DNA of 53,122 nt from SCQX01 sp035720945 (GCA_035720945.1 DASTNK010000077.1:1-53122); one strand, 5' to 3'; numbered from the stretch's first letter, positions 7,333 to 16,103 are shown. Notes: a model not told the origin generated them from the letters alone. Numbers and translations are program-made.

Positions 7333-9129
7333 ATGAGCACCAACAAGACCACCGTTCCCTCCGGGCCCCAGAAAATGACCCCCTCCGAAGCCTTTGTCGA
7401 AACAATGGCCGCCAACGGCGTGACCGAAATGTTCGGCATCATGGGGTCGGCGTTCATGGACGCCATGGACATCTTCGCACCCGCTGGCATTCGTCTCATC
7501 CCCGTGGTGCACGAACAAGGCGCCGCGCACATGGCCGACGGCTACGCGCGTGTGAGCGGGCGCCACGGCGTCGTCATCGGCCAGAACGGCCCAGGCATCA
7601 GCAATTGCGTCACGGCCATCGCGGCCGCGTACTGGGCCCACTCCCCAGTCGTGATCGTCACGCCGGAAGCCGGCACCATGGGCATCGGGCTGGGTGGCTT
7701 CCAGGAAGCCAAGCAATTGCCCATGTTCCAGGAATTCACGAAATACCAGGGCCACGTCACACATCCCGCCCGCATGGCGGAATACACCGGGCGCTGCTTC
7801 GACCGTGCCCTGTCCGAAATGGGCCCCACGCAATTGAACATCCCCCGCGATTACTTCTACGGTGAGATCACGGCTGAAATCCCACAACCGCAGCGCCTCG
7901 AGCGTGGCGCCGGCGGCGAAAACAGCCTGAACGCGGCGGCTGACCTGCTCGCCCAGGCCAAGTTCCCGGTCATCATTTCCGGTGGCGGCGTGGTCATGGC
8001 CGATGGGGTCGACCAGTGCAAGGCGCTGGCCGAACGCCTTGGCGCCCCCGTGGTCAACAGCTATCTGCACAACGACTCCTTCCCGGCCAGCCATCCGCTA
8101 TGGTGCGGTCCGCTGGGCTACCAGGGGTCCAAGGCGGCCATGAAGCTCATCGCCAAGGCCGACGTCGTCGTGGCGCTGGGAACCCGTCTGGGGCCCTTCG
8201 GCACACTGCCTCAGCACGGCATGGACTACTGGCCCAAGAACGCCAAGATCATCCAGATCGACGCCGACAACAAGATGCTCGGCCTGGTCAAGAAGATCAC
8301 CGTCGGCATCTGCGGCGACGCCAAGGCGGCGGCAACCGCTCTGACGCAGCGCCTGGCCGGCCGCACCCTGGCGTGTGACGCCACAAAGGACGCCCGCGCC
8401 AAGGACATCCAGACCGAGAAAGCCGCGTGGGAAAAGGAGCTCGACGACTGGACGCACGAAAAAGACCCGTACAGTCTGGACATGATCGAAGAGCAGAAAA
8501 AAGAACCAGGCAACTATCTGCACCCGCGCCAGGTCTTGCGTGAACTGGAAAAAGCCATGCCCGCCAATGCCATGGTGTCGACGGACATCGGCAACATCAA
8601 CTCGGTGGCCAACAGTTACCTGCGATTCGAGCGGCCGCGCAGCATGTTCGCCGCCATGAGCTGGGGCAACTGCGGCTACGCGTTCCCCACCATCATCGGC
8701 GCCAAAGTGGCCGCGCCCGACCGTCCGGCGATCTCGTACGCCGGGGACGGCGCCTGGGGCATGAGCCTGATGGAAACCATGACCTGCGTGCGCCACAACA
8801 TTCCGGTGACCGCGGTGGTCTTCCACAACCGCCAATGGGGCGCGGAAAAGAAGAATCAGGTCGATTTCTACAACCGCCGTTTCGTCGCGGGCGAACTGGA
8901 CAACCAAAGCTTCGCCGGTATCGCCCGGGCCATGGGCGCCGAAGGCGTGACGGTGGACAGACTTGAAGACGTTGGCCCGGCGCTGAAGAAGGCGGTCGAC
9001 CGGCAGATGAACGAAGGCAAGACGACCATCATCGAGATCATGTGCACGCGCGAACTGGGCGACCCGTTCCGGCGTGACGCATTGTCCAAGCCGGTGCGCC
9101 TGCTCGACAAGTACAAAGACTACGTCTGA
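7333..9129 (+). CDS. xsc: Sulfoacetaldehyde acetyltransferase
   Basis: This thiamine-diphosphate enzyme converts sulfoacetaldehyde and phosphate to acetyl phosphate and sulfite, the carbon-sulfur cleavage step of taurine dissimilation. The 598-residue product has the usual Xsc length. The catalytic glutamate lies in VVHEQGAAHMADGYAR (Glu61). The ThDP/metal motif begins GDGAWGM (471-477) and ends at the Asn-Arg pair in VVFHNRQWG. The ATG has a GAGG site at 7321-7324. It is divergent from tauXY and followed by a hairpin with a T-tract, then pta. Acetolactate synthase is the main alternative within the superfamily, but the neighbouring tau and pta genes settle the assignment. Confidence 0.95.
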   Translation: MSTNKTTVPSGPQKMTPSEAFVETMAANGVTEMFGIMGSAFMDAMDIFAPAGIRLIPVVHEQGAAHMADGYARVSGRHGVVIGQNGPGISNCVTAIAAAYWAHSPVVIVTPEAGTMGIGLGGFQEAKQLPMFQEFTKYQGHVTHPARMAEYTGRCFDRALSEMGPTQLNIPRDYFYGEITAEIPQPQRLERGAGGENSLNAAADLLAQAKFPVIISGGGVVMADGVDQCKALAERLGAPVVNSYLHNDSFPASHPLWCGPLGYQGSKAAMKLIAKADVVVALGTRLGPFGTLPQHGMDYWPKNAKIIQIDADNKMLGLVKKITVGICGDAKAAATALTQRLAGRTLACDATKDARAKDIQTEKAAWEKELDDWTHEKDPYSLDMIEEQKKEPGNYLHPRQVLRELEKAMPANAMVSTDIGNINSVANSYLRFERPRSMFAAMSWGNCGYAFPTIIGAKVAAPDRPAISYAGDGAWGMSLMETMTCVRHNIPVTAVVFHNRQWGAEKKNQVDFYNRRFVAGELDNQSFAGIARAMGAEGVTVDRLEDVGPALKKAVDRQMNEGKTTIIEIMCTRELGDPFRRDALSKPVRLLDKYKDYV

Positions 9130-9149
9130 CGTCACACTGCTTTACATGT

Positions 9150-9214
9150 GGCCCTCGATTCATCCATTGATCTCATGTCGCTGCGCTGATCAATGGCGAG
9201 GGCCCATTTTTTTT
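9150..9214 (+). terminator. Terminator or attenuator between xsc and pta
   Basis: The outer stem GGCCCTCG (9150-9157) pairs with CGAGGGCC (9197-9204), and the inner stem CCATTGATC (9164-9172) pairs with GATCAATGG (9188-9196). A 6-nt bulge (9158-9163) and a 15-nt loop complete it. Eight T residues follow at 9207-9214. This is a strong intrinsic terminator structure placed just before the pta ribosome site, so pta expression would depend on read-through or on a separate start. Confidence 0.75.
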
Positions 9215-9233
9215 CAACATGGAGCCCTCGTCC

Positions 9234-10253
9234 ATGGATGTACTGGATAACATCATCAGCCAGGCCCGCCTGGCGCCGCGCCGGATCGTCCTCTGTGAAG
9301 GCGATGATGCGCGAGTCCTGCAAGCCGGCGCGCGCGCGCATCGCGACCGCATCGCCGACATCAGTATCGTTGGCGACCCCGCGCGAATCACCGCGCGGGC
9401 GGCCGAACAAGGCGTGGATCTGAGTGGAATCGATCTGGTTGAACCCGCCTCGTCGCCATTCTTTTCCGAGGCCGTCGACACCCTGCTCGAATTGCGCCGC
9501 GCACGCGGCATGACCCCTGACACGGCAGCCAGGGCGGCGCTGGACCCCCTGGCGTTCGCCGACCTCATGGTGCGCCTGGGCCATGCCGATGGCTCAGTGG
9601 CCGGCGCCGTCCACACCACGGCGGACGTGGTGCGCCACGCCATTCAACTGATCGGCGTCAAACCCGGCAATCGCCTGGTCTCAAGCTTCTTCATCATGGC
9701 ACGCCAGGAACCGTTTCACGGCGACACCCACGCCATGATTTTCTCCGACTGCGGATTAGTCATCGACCCGGATGCGGAACAATTGGCCGACATCGCGCTG
9801 GCCGCCGCCGCCAGTGCCCGCCAGTTGTTGAACACCGAGCCACGAGTCGCGATGCTGTCATTCTCGACACAGGGCAGCGCACGGCATCCATCGGTGGACA
9901 AGGTATCGCGCGCCGCGCAACTGGTCCGCGAGCGGGCCCCGGACCTGCGTCTGGATGGCGAGGTGCAACTGGACGCCGCCATCGTGCCCGACATCGCGCG
10001 CCGGAAGATTCCGAACTCCGCCCTGGGCGGGCGCGCCAATGTGTTGATCTTCCCCAACCTGGATGCGGCGAACATCGGCTACAAGCTCACCGAACGGTTG
10101 GGTCATGCCAGCGCCGTGGGCCCGCTTCTGCAGGGGCTGAACAAACCCGCCAACGATCTGTCGCGAGGCTGCTCCGCGGATGACATCTACAACGTCATCG
10201 CGGTCACGGCGGTGCAGGCCGGCACCTCAACGCCGACGCCGGCCTCCAAGTAA
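9234..10253 (+). CDS. pta: Phosphate acetyltransferase (short form)
   Basis: This enzyme converts acetyl phosphate from Xsc to acetyl-CoA. It is the short single-domain Pta of about 340 residues (339 from the chosen start), without the N-terminal DRTGG/BioD-like part of enteric Pta. Family segments are visible around MVRLGHADGSVAGAVHTTADVV, SDCGLVIDPD and MLSFSTQGSARHPSVDKV. I chose the ATG at 9234 because GGAG (9221-9224) lies the right distance upstream; the ATG at 9219 has no such site. Its 3' end overlaps the convergent cobT-like gene by 27 bp. Phosphate butyryltransferase is related, but xsc linkage makes Pta the clear choice. Confidence 0.9.
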   Translation: MDVLDNIISQARLAPRRIVLCEGDDARVLQAGARAHRDRIADISIVGDPARITARAAEQGVDLSGIDLVEPASSPFFSEAVDTLLELRRARGMTPDTAARAALDPLAFADLMVRLGHADGSVAGAVHTTADVVRHAIQLIGVKPGNRLVSSFFIMARQEPFHGDTHAMIFSDCGLVIDPDAEQLADIALAAAASARQLLNTEPRVAMLSFSTQGSARHPSVDKVSRAAQLVRERAPDLRLDGEVQLDAAIVPDIARRKIPNSALGGRANVLIFPNLDAANIGYKLTERLGHASAVGPLLQGLNKPANDLSRGCSADDIYNVIAVTAVQAGTSTPTPASK

Positions 10254-11930
10254 CTGAACCAGCTCGTCGAATACGCCGTTGTCCAGACCCTTCTCAAGAT
10301 CCACCGCCACTGAGCGCGGGTAGTAGGCGCCAAGATCCAACCCCACTCCCACACCGCGGATGTCGATCCCGTGTTGGCGCGTGTTGCGCGTGATCACCGC
10401 CTTCAAATGGTTGTCGAGGTAGAAATCATCGTTGGCTTGATTGGTCGCGCTGTCCATGGGGCAGCCGTCCGAAAACACCACCAGCACCCGCCGGCCCGCA
10501 TCCTGGCCCAGCAGGCGCGCGCAGGCCCAGTCCACGGCCTCGCCGTCCACCCCTTCGCGAAACAAATCACTCTTCAGCAGCGCCGCCAATGGACGGCGGG
10601 CGCGACGCCAGTTCGTCTGTGCCGACTTGAAAACCAAGTGACGCAGCTCGTTGAGCCGGCCCGGCAAAGCGGGGCGTCCCGTGGACAGCCACTCTTGCCG
10701 GGGCCGGCCGCCATTCCAGGCAGTCGTGGTGAAACCAAGAACCTCGGTTGGCACACCGGCCTGCTCGAGCGCCCGCATCAGCACATCGACCATGACCGCC
10801 ACTGATTCAATGTTGGCGCGCATCGAGCCTGAGCAATCAATCAGAAGCGCGACCGCCGCATCGGCGACCGGAACGAACCGATCGCGGCGGAACAGGCGGC
10901 GTTCGCCCGGCGAGCTGACCAATTGCGCCAGCCGGCGGCCGTCCACAGCGCCCTCTTCCTGGCCGAACAACCAGCCATCGCGACGCGGCAGTGCCAGAAC
11001 GGCACGCAACGCGCGGGTCAGACGCGGCACATTGACGGCTTGCTTCGCGATACGTTGATCGAGGCGGTCGCGATATTCCCTCAGCAGACCGGCGCGCACC
11101 AGATCCGACGCCTCACACTCTTGATCGTAGCGCGTGGTGAATATCCGATACTGGCCGCCCAGCGCGCGATACGATGCGCTTGTCGCCGTCTGTACCGGCG
11201 GGAACGCCACGGTGTCGTCCTGATCGAACTCCAGATCGAGCATCAGGGCGCCCGGCCGTGAGCGGCCGGCTTGAGGCTCATCGTCGATTTCGGCCTGGAC
11301 CCGTTGTGCGATCTCGTGCGCGATGGCAAGCGCGTGCGGGGCGAAGCCCGCCTGGTCGGCGCGCTCGCGGCGAATGCCGGCGAGCGAGGGTCCAAGCACC
11401 GGCGCGAGCGCGGCGCGGGTGGGCTCCAGGAAATCGGTGACCTCATCGGGCAAGGCACGCGACGTCAGGCGGCTCCAGACAATTTGCGAGAGCGAGAACA
11501 ACAACACCCCGACGCTGGTGTCGGCCGATCCCGACGCGAAGAACCCCGCCGACCACTCGCGATAGCGTCGTTCGAGATTGCCGCGCATGCCCGGCAACTC
11601 ATCGGGCACCAGCGATTCGACACGCAATTGCTCCAGCCATTCGAAAACCAGCCTGGCCACCGGCTCGATCGGTGCCAGATCCACGTGCAATGCCGAATTG
11701 GAATAGCGTAGCCGCAAGGCCACCGCGTCGGCCACCGCGCGCCGGGCGGGTAACCCATCGTCCCGGGGTTCGACCCGAAGATGCGGTGCGCGGACCGGCA
11801 CCGGCCGCGCGTCGTCGTACAGCCGTCCCGCCTCGAAATGCAGTTGCGCATGGCCCGTGGCCGCGCGCAGGACCGCGGCGCACAGGTCGTCGATGCGGCG
11901 CCGCTCGCCAAGCTGTCGCGCGCTGTCCAT
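10227..11930 (-). CDS. cobT: CobT-like VWA-domain protein (cobaltochelatase subunit type)
   Basis: This 567-residue protein resembles the CobT subunit of aerobic cobaltochelatase, which works with the AAA+ protein CobS to drive CobN. A C-terminal von Willebrand A domain carries the MIDAS motif LLIDCSGSM and the DGEAVDWACARL and VVFSDGCPMDS stretches that match the CobT family. The N-terminal half is arginine- and acid-rich, as expected. The ATG at 11930 lies 5 bp after the cobS stop, so the two genes are cotranscribed. No cobN or other cobalamin gene is in the window, so the partner could be a different enzyme, as for NorQ/NorD or CbbQ/CbbO activases. The stop lies inside the convergent pta. 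Confidence 0.75.
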   Translation of the reverse strand: MDSARQLGERRRIDDLCAAVLRAATGHAQLHFEAGRLYDDARPVPVRAPHLRVEPRDDGLPARRAVADAVALRLRYSNSALHVDLAPIEPVARLVFEWLEQLRVESLVPDELPGMRGNLERRYREWSAGFFASGSADTSVGVLLFSLSQIVWSRLTSRALPDEVTDFLEPTRAALAPVLGPSLAGIRRERADQAGFAPHALAIAHEIAQRVQAEIDDEPQAGRSRPGALMLDLEFDQDDTVAFPPVQTATSASYRALGGQYRIFTTRYDQECEASDLVRAGLLREYRDRLDQRIAKQAVNVPRLTRALRAVLALPRRDGWLFGQEEGAVDGRRLAQLVSSPGERRLFRRDRFVPVADAAVALLIDCSGSMRANIESVAVMVDVLMRALEQAGVPTEVLGFTTTAWNGGRPRQEWLSTGRPALPGRLNELRHLVFKSAQTNWRRARRPLAALLKSDLFREGVDGEAVDWACARLLGQDAGRRVLVVFSDGCPMDSATNQANDDFYLDNHLKAVITRNTRQHGIDIRGVGVGLDLGAYYPRSVAVDLEKGLDNGVFDELVQLLGGRRRR

Positions 11931-11935
11931 GGCCG

Positions 11936-12913
11936 CTATTCCGCGAGAGGGGCCATCGACCCCAGTGCATTGTCGTCGAAGCACCGCTGATAGTACTCGA
12001 CGACAATGGCACGTTCAGCCTCATCGCACTTGTTCAGGAATGACAGACGGAATGCCAGCCGAATGTCGCCGAATATCCGGCTGTTCTCGGCCCAGGTGAT
12101 CACGGTGCGGGGAGACATCAACGTGGAAAGATCGCCGACCTCGAACCCCTTGCGGGTCAGCCCGGCCAGGGCGACCATGCCCGAAACCAACCGGTGCCCC
12201 TCGTCGGTGTCCAGCTCGGGAACCCGGGCCAGGACGATGCGGGCTTCTTCCTCGGGGGAGAGATAGTTCAAAGTGGCCACGATGTTCCAGCGGTCGAGCT
12301 GCGCGTGGTTGAGCAACTGGGTACCGTGATACAGCCCGTTCAGGTTGCCCAGGCCCAGCGTGTTGGACGTGGCGAACAGCCGGAAATACGGATGTGGATG
12401 GATGACGCGATTCTGGTCCAGCAGCGTGAACCGCCCCTCCCGCTCCAGCATGCGCTGGATGACGAACATGACGTCCGGGCGGCCGGCGTCGTATTCGTCG
12501 AACACCAGGGCGACAGGCCGCTGCAATGCCCAGGGAACGATTCCCTCCTGGAACTCGGTCACCTGCAGCCCGTCGCGCACCACGATGGCGTCTTTGCCCA
12601 CCAGATCGAGACGGCTGACGTGCCCATCGAGATTGACCCGCACGCACGGCCAGTTCAGGCGCGCGGCCACCTGTTCGATGTGGGTGGATTTGCCAGTGCC
12701 GTGCAGACCCTGCAGCATCACCCGGCGGTTGCCGGCGAACCCCGCCAGAATGGCCAGCGTCGCATCCTCGTTGAAGCGATAGGCCGGATCCACGTCGGGC
12801 ACGTGTTCGTCCGGCTCGCAGAACACCGGGATGTCGAGCCGGCAGTCGAAGCCGAACAGCTCTCGGGCGCGCACAAGGCGCACGGGTGGCGACAAAGTGG
12901 AGGTTTCGGGCAT
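11936..12913 (-). CDS. cobS: CobS-like AAA+ ATPase (cobaltochelatase subunit type)
   Basis: This is a 325-residue MoxR-class AAA+ ATPase, close to the usual CobS length. The Walker A motif appears in GLHGTGKSTHIEQVAARLNW, Walker B in LVFDEYDAGRPDV, and sensor-like motifs in LFATSNTLGLGNLNGLYHG. These stretches closely match CobS as I remember it. It is expected to form a hexamer that remodels its partner using the VWA protein next door. The ATG at 12913 gives the family start, whereas the upstream reading adds 14 unconserved residues. A conserved promoter was not identified in the 109 bp before it. Target uncertain because CobN is absent here. Confidence 0.8.
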   Translation of the reverse strand: MPETSTLSPPVRLVRARELFGFDCRLDIPVFCEPDEHVPDVDPAYRFNEDATLAILAGFAGNRRVMLQGLHGTGKSTHIEQVAARLNWPCVRVNLDGHVSRLDLVGKDAIVVRDGLQVTEFQEGIVPWALQRPVALVFDEYDAGRPDVMFVIQRMLEREGRFTLLDQNRVIHPHPYFRLFATSNTLGLGNLNGLYHGTQLLNHAQLDRWNIVATLNYLSPEEEARIVLARVPELDTDEGHRLVSGMVALAGLTRKGFEVGDLSTLMSPRTVITWAENSRIFGDIRLAFRLSFLNKCDEAERAIVVEYYQRCFDDNALGSMAPLAE

Positions 12914-12963
12914 GATGAATCCACAGCAAAAATTACTGATCCGACAGCCCGACACGCTGATTG

Positions 12964-13007
12964 TGCCATCCCGTCAGGCTTGATGGTCAAGCTGTTGACG
13001 GGCGGCA
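12964..13007. terminator. Stem-loop between iclR and cobS
   Basis: CCCGTCA (12970-12976) pairs with TGACGGG (12996-13002), and GCTTGA (12978-12983) pairs with TCAAGC (12987-12992) around a TGG loop. TGCC/GGCA extend the base. There is no U-tract on either strand, so it may be a weak terminator for iclR or an mRNA structure in the cobST leader. Confidence 0.4.
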
Positions 13008-13022
13008 CACCGGCAGCGAGGA

Positions 13023-13829
13023 TCAGCCCTCGGCGTTGTTGGCCGCTTCGATGCTGGCCAGCGCCTGTGCGGCGCGTTGCAGCGCCGGCAGGCACGAAAG
13101 AGATTTATCGGCTGTCATGCGCATGATGGGCGCCTGGATGGCCACCGCCATGTTCGACTTGCCCTGTTCGACCGGCACCATGACCGCCACACAAAGCAGC
13201 CCCGGCAGGAACTCCTCGTCGTCCTTGGCGAAGCCATCGCGCCGCACGCGTTCGATTTCCTGTTCGACCTGTTCGGGGGTGACCAGGGTTTTCTCGGTGT
13301 AGCGGGTCAGGGATGACTGCGCCAGCAGGCGCCGCCGCTGCAATTGCGTCATCTGCGCCAGGAACAGTTTGCCGCTAGCGGAACAGTGCAAGGGCACACG
13401 CGAACCAGGGCGCAGATAAAACCGCAACGGCGCCACGGTTTCGACACGATCCAGATACAGCACCTCGTCACCGGAGCAAGTCGTGATATTGCAGCTTTCG
13501 CCAACTTCTTCCACCAGTTGGCGCAACACTGCGTGGCGCGCGCCATGCACCGTGTTGTTCAACAGCAGGTTCTCGGCCATGCGGCGCAGGCGCAGGCCCG
13601 GGCTGTACTGGCGGCCATCACCGTCGCGCTGGATGATGCCGGCGCCTTCGAGCTGCTGCAGCATGCGATGCAGCGTGGGCTTGGGCAACCCCAGTTCCTC
13701 GACCAGGCTTTGCAGGGAAAAGAACTGATCTTTCTGAGCGATGACTTCCAGCAACGAAAACAGCCGCATCGCAGGCGTATTGCCGTCGATGGCGGGGTCT
13801 TCGTTCTGCGCTTGCTTTATAATAGCCAT
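13023..13829 (-). CDS. IclR-family transcriptional regulator
   Basis: This 268-residue regulator has an N-terminal winged helix at about residues 18-80, including SLVEELGLPKPTLHRMLQQLEG. The C-terminal effector-binding domain follows, with LHCSASGKLFLAQM and the conserved RRDGFAKDDEEFLPGLLCVAV region. IclR proteins usually control catabolic genes nearby, bind palindromes and often repress themselves. Here the flanking genes are cobST in the same orientation and thiO on the other side. I chose the ATG at 13829 because the longer reading runs through the palindromes at 13832-13882. The inducer and targets are not evident. Confidence 0.85.
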   Translation of the reverse strand: MAIIKQAQNEDPAIDGNTPAMRLFSLLEVIAQKDQFFSLQSLVEELGLPKPTLHRMLQQLEGAGIIQRDGDGRQYSPGLRLRRMAENLLLNNTVHGARHAVLRQLVEEVGESCNITTCSGDEVLYLDRVETVAPLRFYLRPGSRVPLHCSASGKLFLAQMTQLQRRRLLAQSSLTRYTEKTLVTPEQVEQEIERVRRDGFAKDDEEFLPGLLCVAVMVPVEQGKSNMAVAIQAPIMRMTADKSLSCLPALQRAAQALASIEAANNAEG

Positions 13830-13831
13830 GG

Positions 13832-13858
13832 AATATGTCTCGTTATTAGGAACATATT
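13832..13858. promoter_or_regulatory. Inverted repeat abutting the iclR start
   Basis: AATATGT (13832-13838) and ACATATT (13852-13858) form a perfect 7-bp inverted repeat with a 13-bp spacer, beginning 3 bp upstream of the iclR ATG. It is a candidate autoregulatory operator. Confidence 0.4.
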
Positions 13859-13861
13859 GTA

Positions 13862-13882
13862 CCGTTTTTTTGAAAAAAACGG
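13862..13882. promoter_or_regulatory. 21-bp near-perfect palindrome upstream of iclR
   Basis: CCG followed by seven T, a central G, seven A and CGG makes a palindrome whose only non-paired base is the centre. It lies in the iclR-thiO divergent region. Its symmetry suits an IclR dimer operator, but it could also form a hairpin with a T-tract on either strand. Confidence 0.4.
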
Positions 13883-14011
13883 GCCGATTCTTGCCAATCT
13901 GTCCGAATTTTACAAAACATCCATATTCCGGAACGTCCACCCGGCCCCATCGGCCGGCCCGGGGCCGTCATCAAGGCTTCGGCGGTCCGGAATCCTCGCG
14001 GGTCTATCGCA

Positions 14012-15088
14012 ATGAAACTTGGTATCGCTGGAGCTGGCCTGCTTGGCCGCCTGCTTGCTCTGCGGTTGTCCCGGCACGGCCACATCGTCGACATCTTCGA
14101 CCCCGCGCCGGGGCCGGACGCCCGGGGCGCCGCGGGCTGGACCGCCGCCGGCATGCTCAGCCCCACGGCGGAACTCGAGTCGGCGGACATGAGTGTCTTC
14201 AACTACGGGGTGCGCTCCATAGAGCTCTGGGCCGATTTGCTTCCGACGCTGGCCCGGCCGGTGGCGTTCAGCCGCGCGGGCAGCCTGCTGGTGGCGCATC
14301 GGCCGGACACCGGCGCCGCGCAACGCATGATCCGGTTGCTCGACGACAAGGCGCCGGCCGGGCACCTGCCCCAGCCGATCAGCGTCGCGGAACTGACGGA
14401 GCTGGAACCCGATGTGCACGGCCCCTCGCAAGCCTGGCTGCTGCCACACGAGGGACAACTGCACACCGTGCAGGCCATGCAAGCGCTGCAAGCCTCCACG
14501 GGAGACACGGTCACATGGCATTGGAACACCACGGTGACACGGCTTTCCGCCCGCACGCTGCATGACGGCCGCACGACCCGGGAGTTCGACCATGTGTTCG
14601 ATGTGCGCGGCACCGGCGCGCGCGACGAAGGCGTCTCCGAGACCGACACCGCCATTTCCTGCCGCCAGGTGCGTGGCGTGCGCGGTGAGATTTTCTGGGT
14701 GCACGCCCCCGGCGTGCGGCTGAACCGTCCGATCCGCCTCTTGCATCCGCGCCATCGCGTCTATCTGGTTCCGCGACCCGGAGACATCGTGGTCATAGGC
14801 GCCAGCGAAATAGAAAGCGAAGACCGGTCTCCTGTATCATTGCGATCAACGGTGGAGTTGCTCGCCGCCGCGCACAGCGTCATGCCGGCACTGGCCGAAG
14901 CGCGCCTGGTTCATAATGAAACCAATCTGCGTCCGGCGCTGGCCGACAACCTGCCCCGCATCGAACACGAAACCGGGCTTACCCGCATCAATGGTCTATT
15001 CCGTCACGGATGGCTGATCGCGCCGGCGATCGTCGAAGAAGCTCTCACGACCCTGAATTTCCAACATCCGCGCACACAATCGACATGA
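14012..15088 (+). CDS. thiO: Glycine oxidase ThiO
   Basis: This FAD enzyme of the DAO family oxidises glycine to the iminoacetate (dehydroglycine) used in thiamine thiazole synthesis. The 358-residue product starts with the FAD motif IAGAGLLGRLLALRLSRHGH, followed by GAAGWTAAGMLSPTAELE, a ThiO hallmark. VYLVPRPGDIVVIGASEIE and a C-terminal LFRHGWLIAPAIVEE stretch complete the fold. Its stop overlaps the thiS start by 4 bp (ATGA), and thiG follows, so it is the first gene of a thiOSG operon. The ribosome site is weak. No TPP riboswitch was recognised upstream. Confidence 0.88.
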   Translation: MKLGIAGAGLLGRLLALRLSRHGHIVDIFDPAPGPDARGAAGWTAAGMLSPTAELESADMSVFNYGVRSIELWADLLPTLARPVAFSRAGSLLVAHRPDTGAAQRMIRLLDDKAPAGHLPQPISVAELTELEPDVHGPSQAWLLPHEGQLHTVQAMQALQASTGDTVTWHWNTTVTRLSARTLHDGRTTREFDHVFDVRGTGARDEGVSETDTAISCRQVRGVRGEIFWVHAPGVRLNRPIRLLHPRHRVYLVPRPGDIVVIGASEIESEDRSPVSLRSTVELLAAAHSVMPALAEARLVHNETNLRPALADNLPRIEHETGLTRINGLFRHGWLIAPAIVEEALTTLNFQHPRTQST

Positions 15089-15300
15089 CCACGATTTCCG
15101 TCACCGTGAATGGCGCCGAGCACATTGTCGCGGCGTCAACGACCCTGGACGACCTGCTGCGAACGGTGTTTCCAAACGCCGGGCCGAACGCCACGGCCAG
15201 CGCCGTCAATGGCGACTATGTCGCGCGCCAGGCGCGTTCCCGCTATGTGTTGAACGACCACGACGCGGTCACGACTTTCGAACCCATCACCGGAGGCTGA
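15085..15300 (+). CDS. thiS: Sulfur carrier protein ThiS
   Basis: This is a 71-residue ubiquitin-fold carrier that donates sulfur, as a C-terminal thiocarboxylate, to ThiG. The C-terminus ends in ITGG, the Gly-Gly tail needed for activation by ThiF. The beta-grasp pattern starts at MTTISVTVNGAEH. A longer reading from 15010 would lie inside thiO, so the ATGA overlap at 15085 is the likely start. thiG follows 2 bp after its stop. Confidence 0.92.
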   Translation: MTTISVTVNGAEHIVAASTTLDDLLRTVFPNAGPNATASAVNGDYVARQARSRYVLNDHDAVTTFEPITGG

Positions 15301-15302
15301 CC

Positions 15303-16103
15303 ATGCCTTTCGACATCGCAGGCACCTCGCTCAACAGCCGCTTCTTCCTCGGCACCGCCGGCTATCCGTCACCGCACATACTGCGACAGGCCATCGAAGC
15401 CGCCGAGGCCGACGTCGTCACCGTCAGCCTGAAACGACAACTCGTCCAGGGCGTGGGCAAACCCGTCCAGAACGCGTCGGGCCAGGGTTTCCTGGACATC
15501 ATCCGCCAAAGCGGCGCCCACCTGCTGCCCAACACCGCCGGCTGCTACACGGCGGACGAAGCCATCACCCTCGCACAGATGGCGCGCGAAGTCTTCGACA
15601 CCAACTGGATCAAGCTGGAAGTCATCGGCGACAGCTACACGCTGCAACCCGATCCGGTGGAATTGGTGCGAGCCGCCGCGGCGCTGGTCAAGCTGGGGTT
15701 CGAAGTGTTCCCCTACTGCACCGAAGACCTCGTCACCTGCCAGCGCCTGCTCGATGCCGGCTGCCGCGTGCTCATGCCCTGGGGCGCCCCCATCGGCTCC
15801 GGCCAGGGCCTGGTTAATCCCTACGCCTTGCGCACACTGCGCGAACGCATCACCGACGTGCCGCTGGTCATCGATGCCGGCATCGGCTCCCCCAAAGACG
15901 CGGCCCAGGCCATGGAAATGGGTTTCGACGCCGTGCTGCTGAATTCCGCCGTCTCCAACGCCCACGACCCGGCCCTCATGGCCGAAGCCTTCAAACTCGC
16001 CATCCAGGCCGGACACAAGGCCCGCCAGGCGGGCATCATCGCGAAACAAGACCTGGCGGTGCCCACCACGCCCGTCACCGGCCGGCCCTTCATCCTGGCC
16101 TGA
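15303..16103 (+). CDS. thiG: Thiazole synthase ThiG
   Basis: This enzyme condenses DXP, dehydroglycine and ThiS-bound sulfur to form the thiazole phosphate of thiamine. The 266-residue TIM-barrel product has the Schiff-base lysine in NWIKLEVIGD and the substrate/phosphate loops PNTAGCYTADEAI and GSGQGLVNP. The GGAGG ribosome site (15292-15296) lies within the end of thiS. Together with ThiO and ThiS it makes an aerobic-type thiazole branch; thiC, thiD and thiE are not in the window. Confidence 0.94.
   Translation: MPFDIAGTSLNSRFFLGTAGYPSPHILRQAIEAAEADVVTVSLKRQLVQGVGKPVQNASGQGFLDIIRQSGAHLLPNTAGCYTADEAITLAQMAREVFDTNWIKLEVIGDSYTLQPDPVELVRAAAALVKLGFEVFPYCTEDLVTCQRLLDAGCRVLMPWGAPIGSGQGLVNPYALRTLRERITDVPLVIDAGIGSPKDAAQAMEMGFDAVLLNSAVSNAHDPALMAEAFKLAIQAGHKARQAGIIAKQDLAVPTTPVTGRPFILA

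Noticed and set aside
8098..9135. A 345-codon reverse open frame
   Set aside because: It is antisense to xsc and rich in His/Arg/Gly runs typical of shadow frames.
13830..14011. TPP riboswitch before thiO
   Set aside because: No THI-box CTGAGA-type core or matching helices could be found in this interval.
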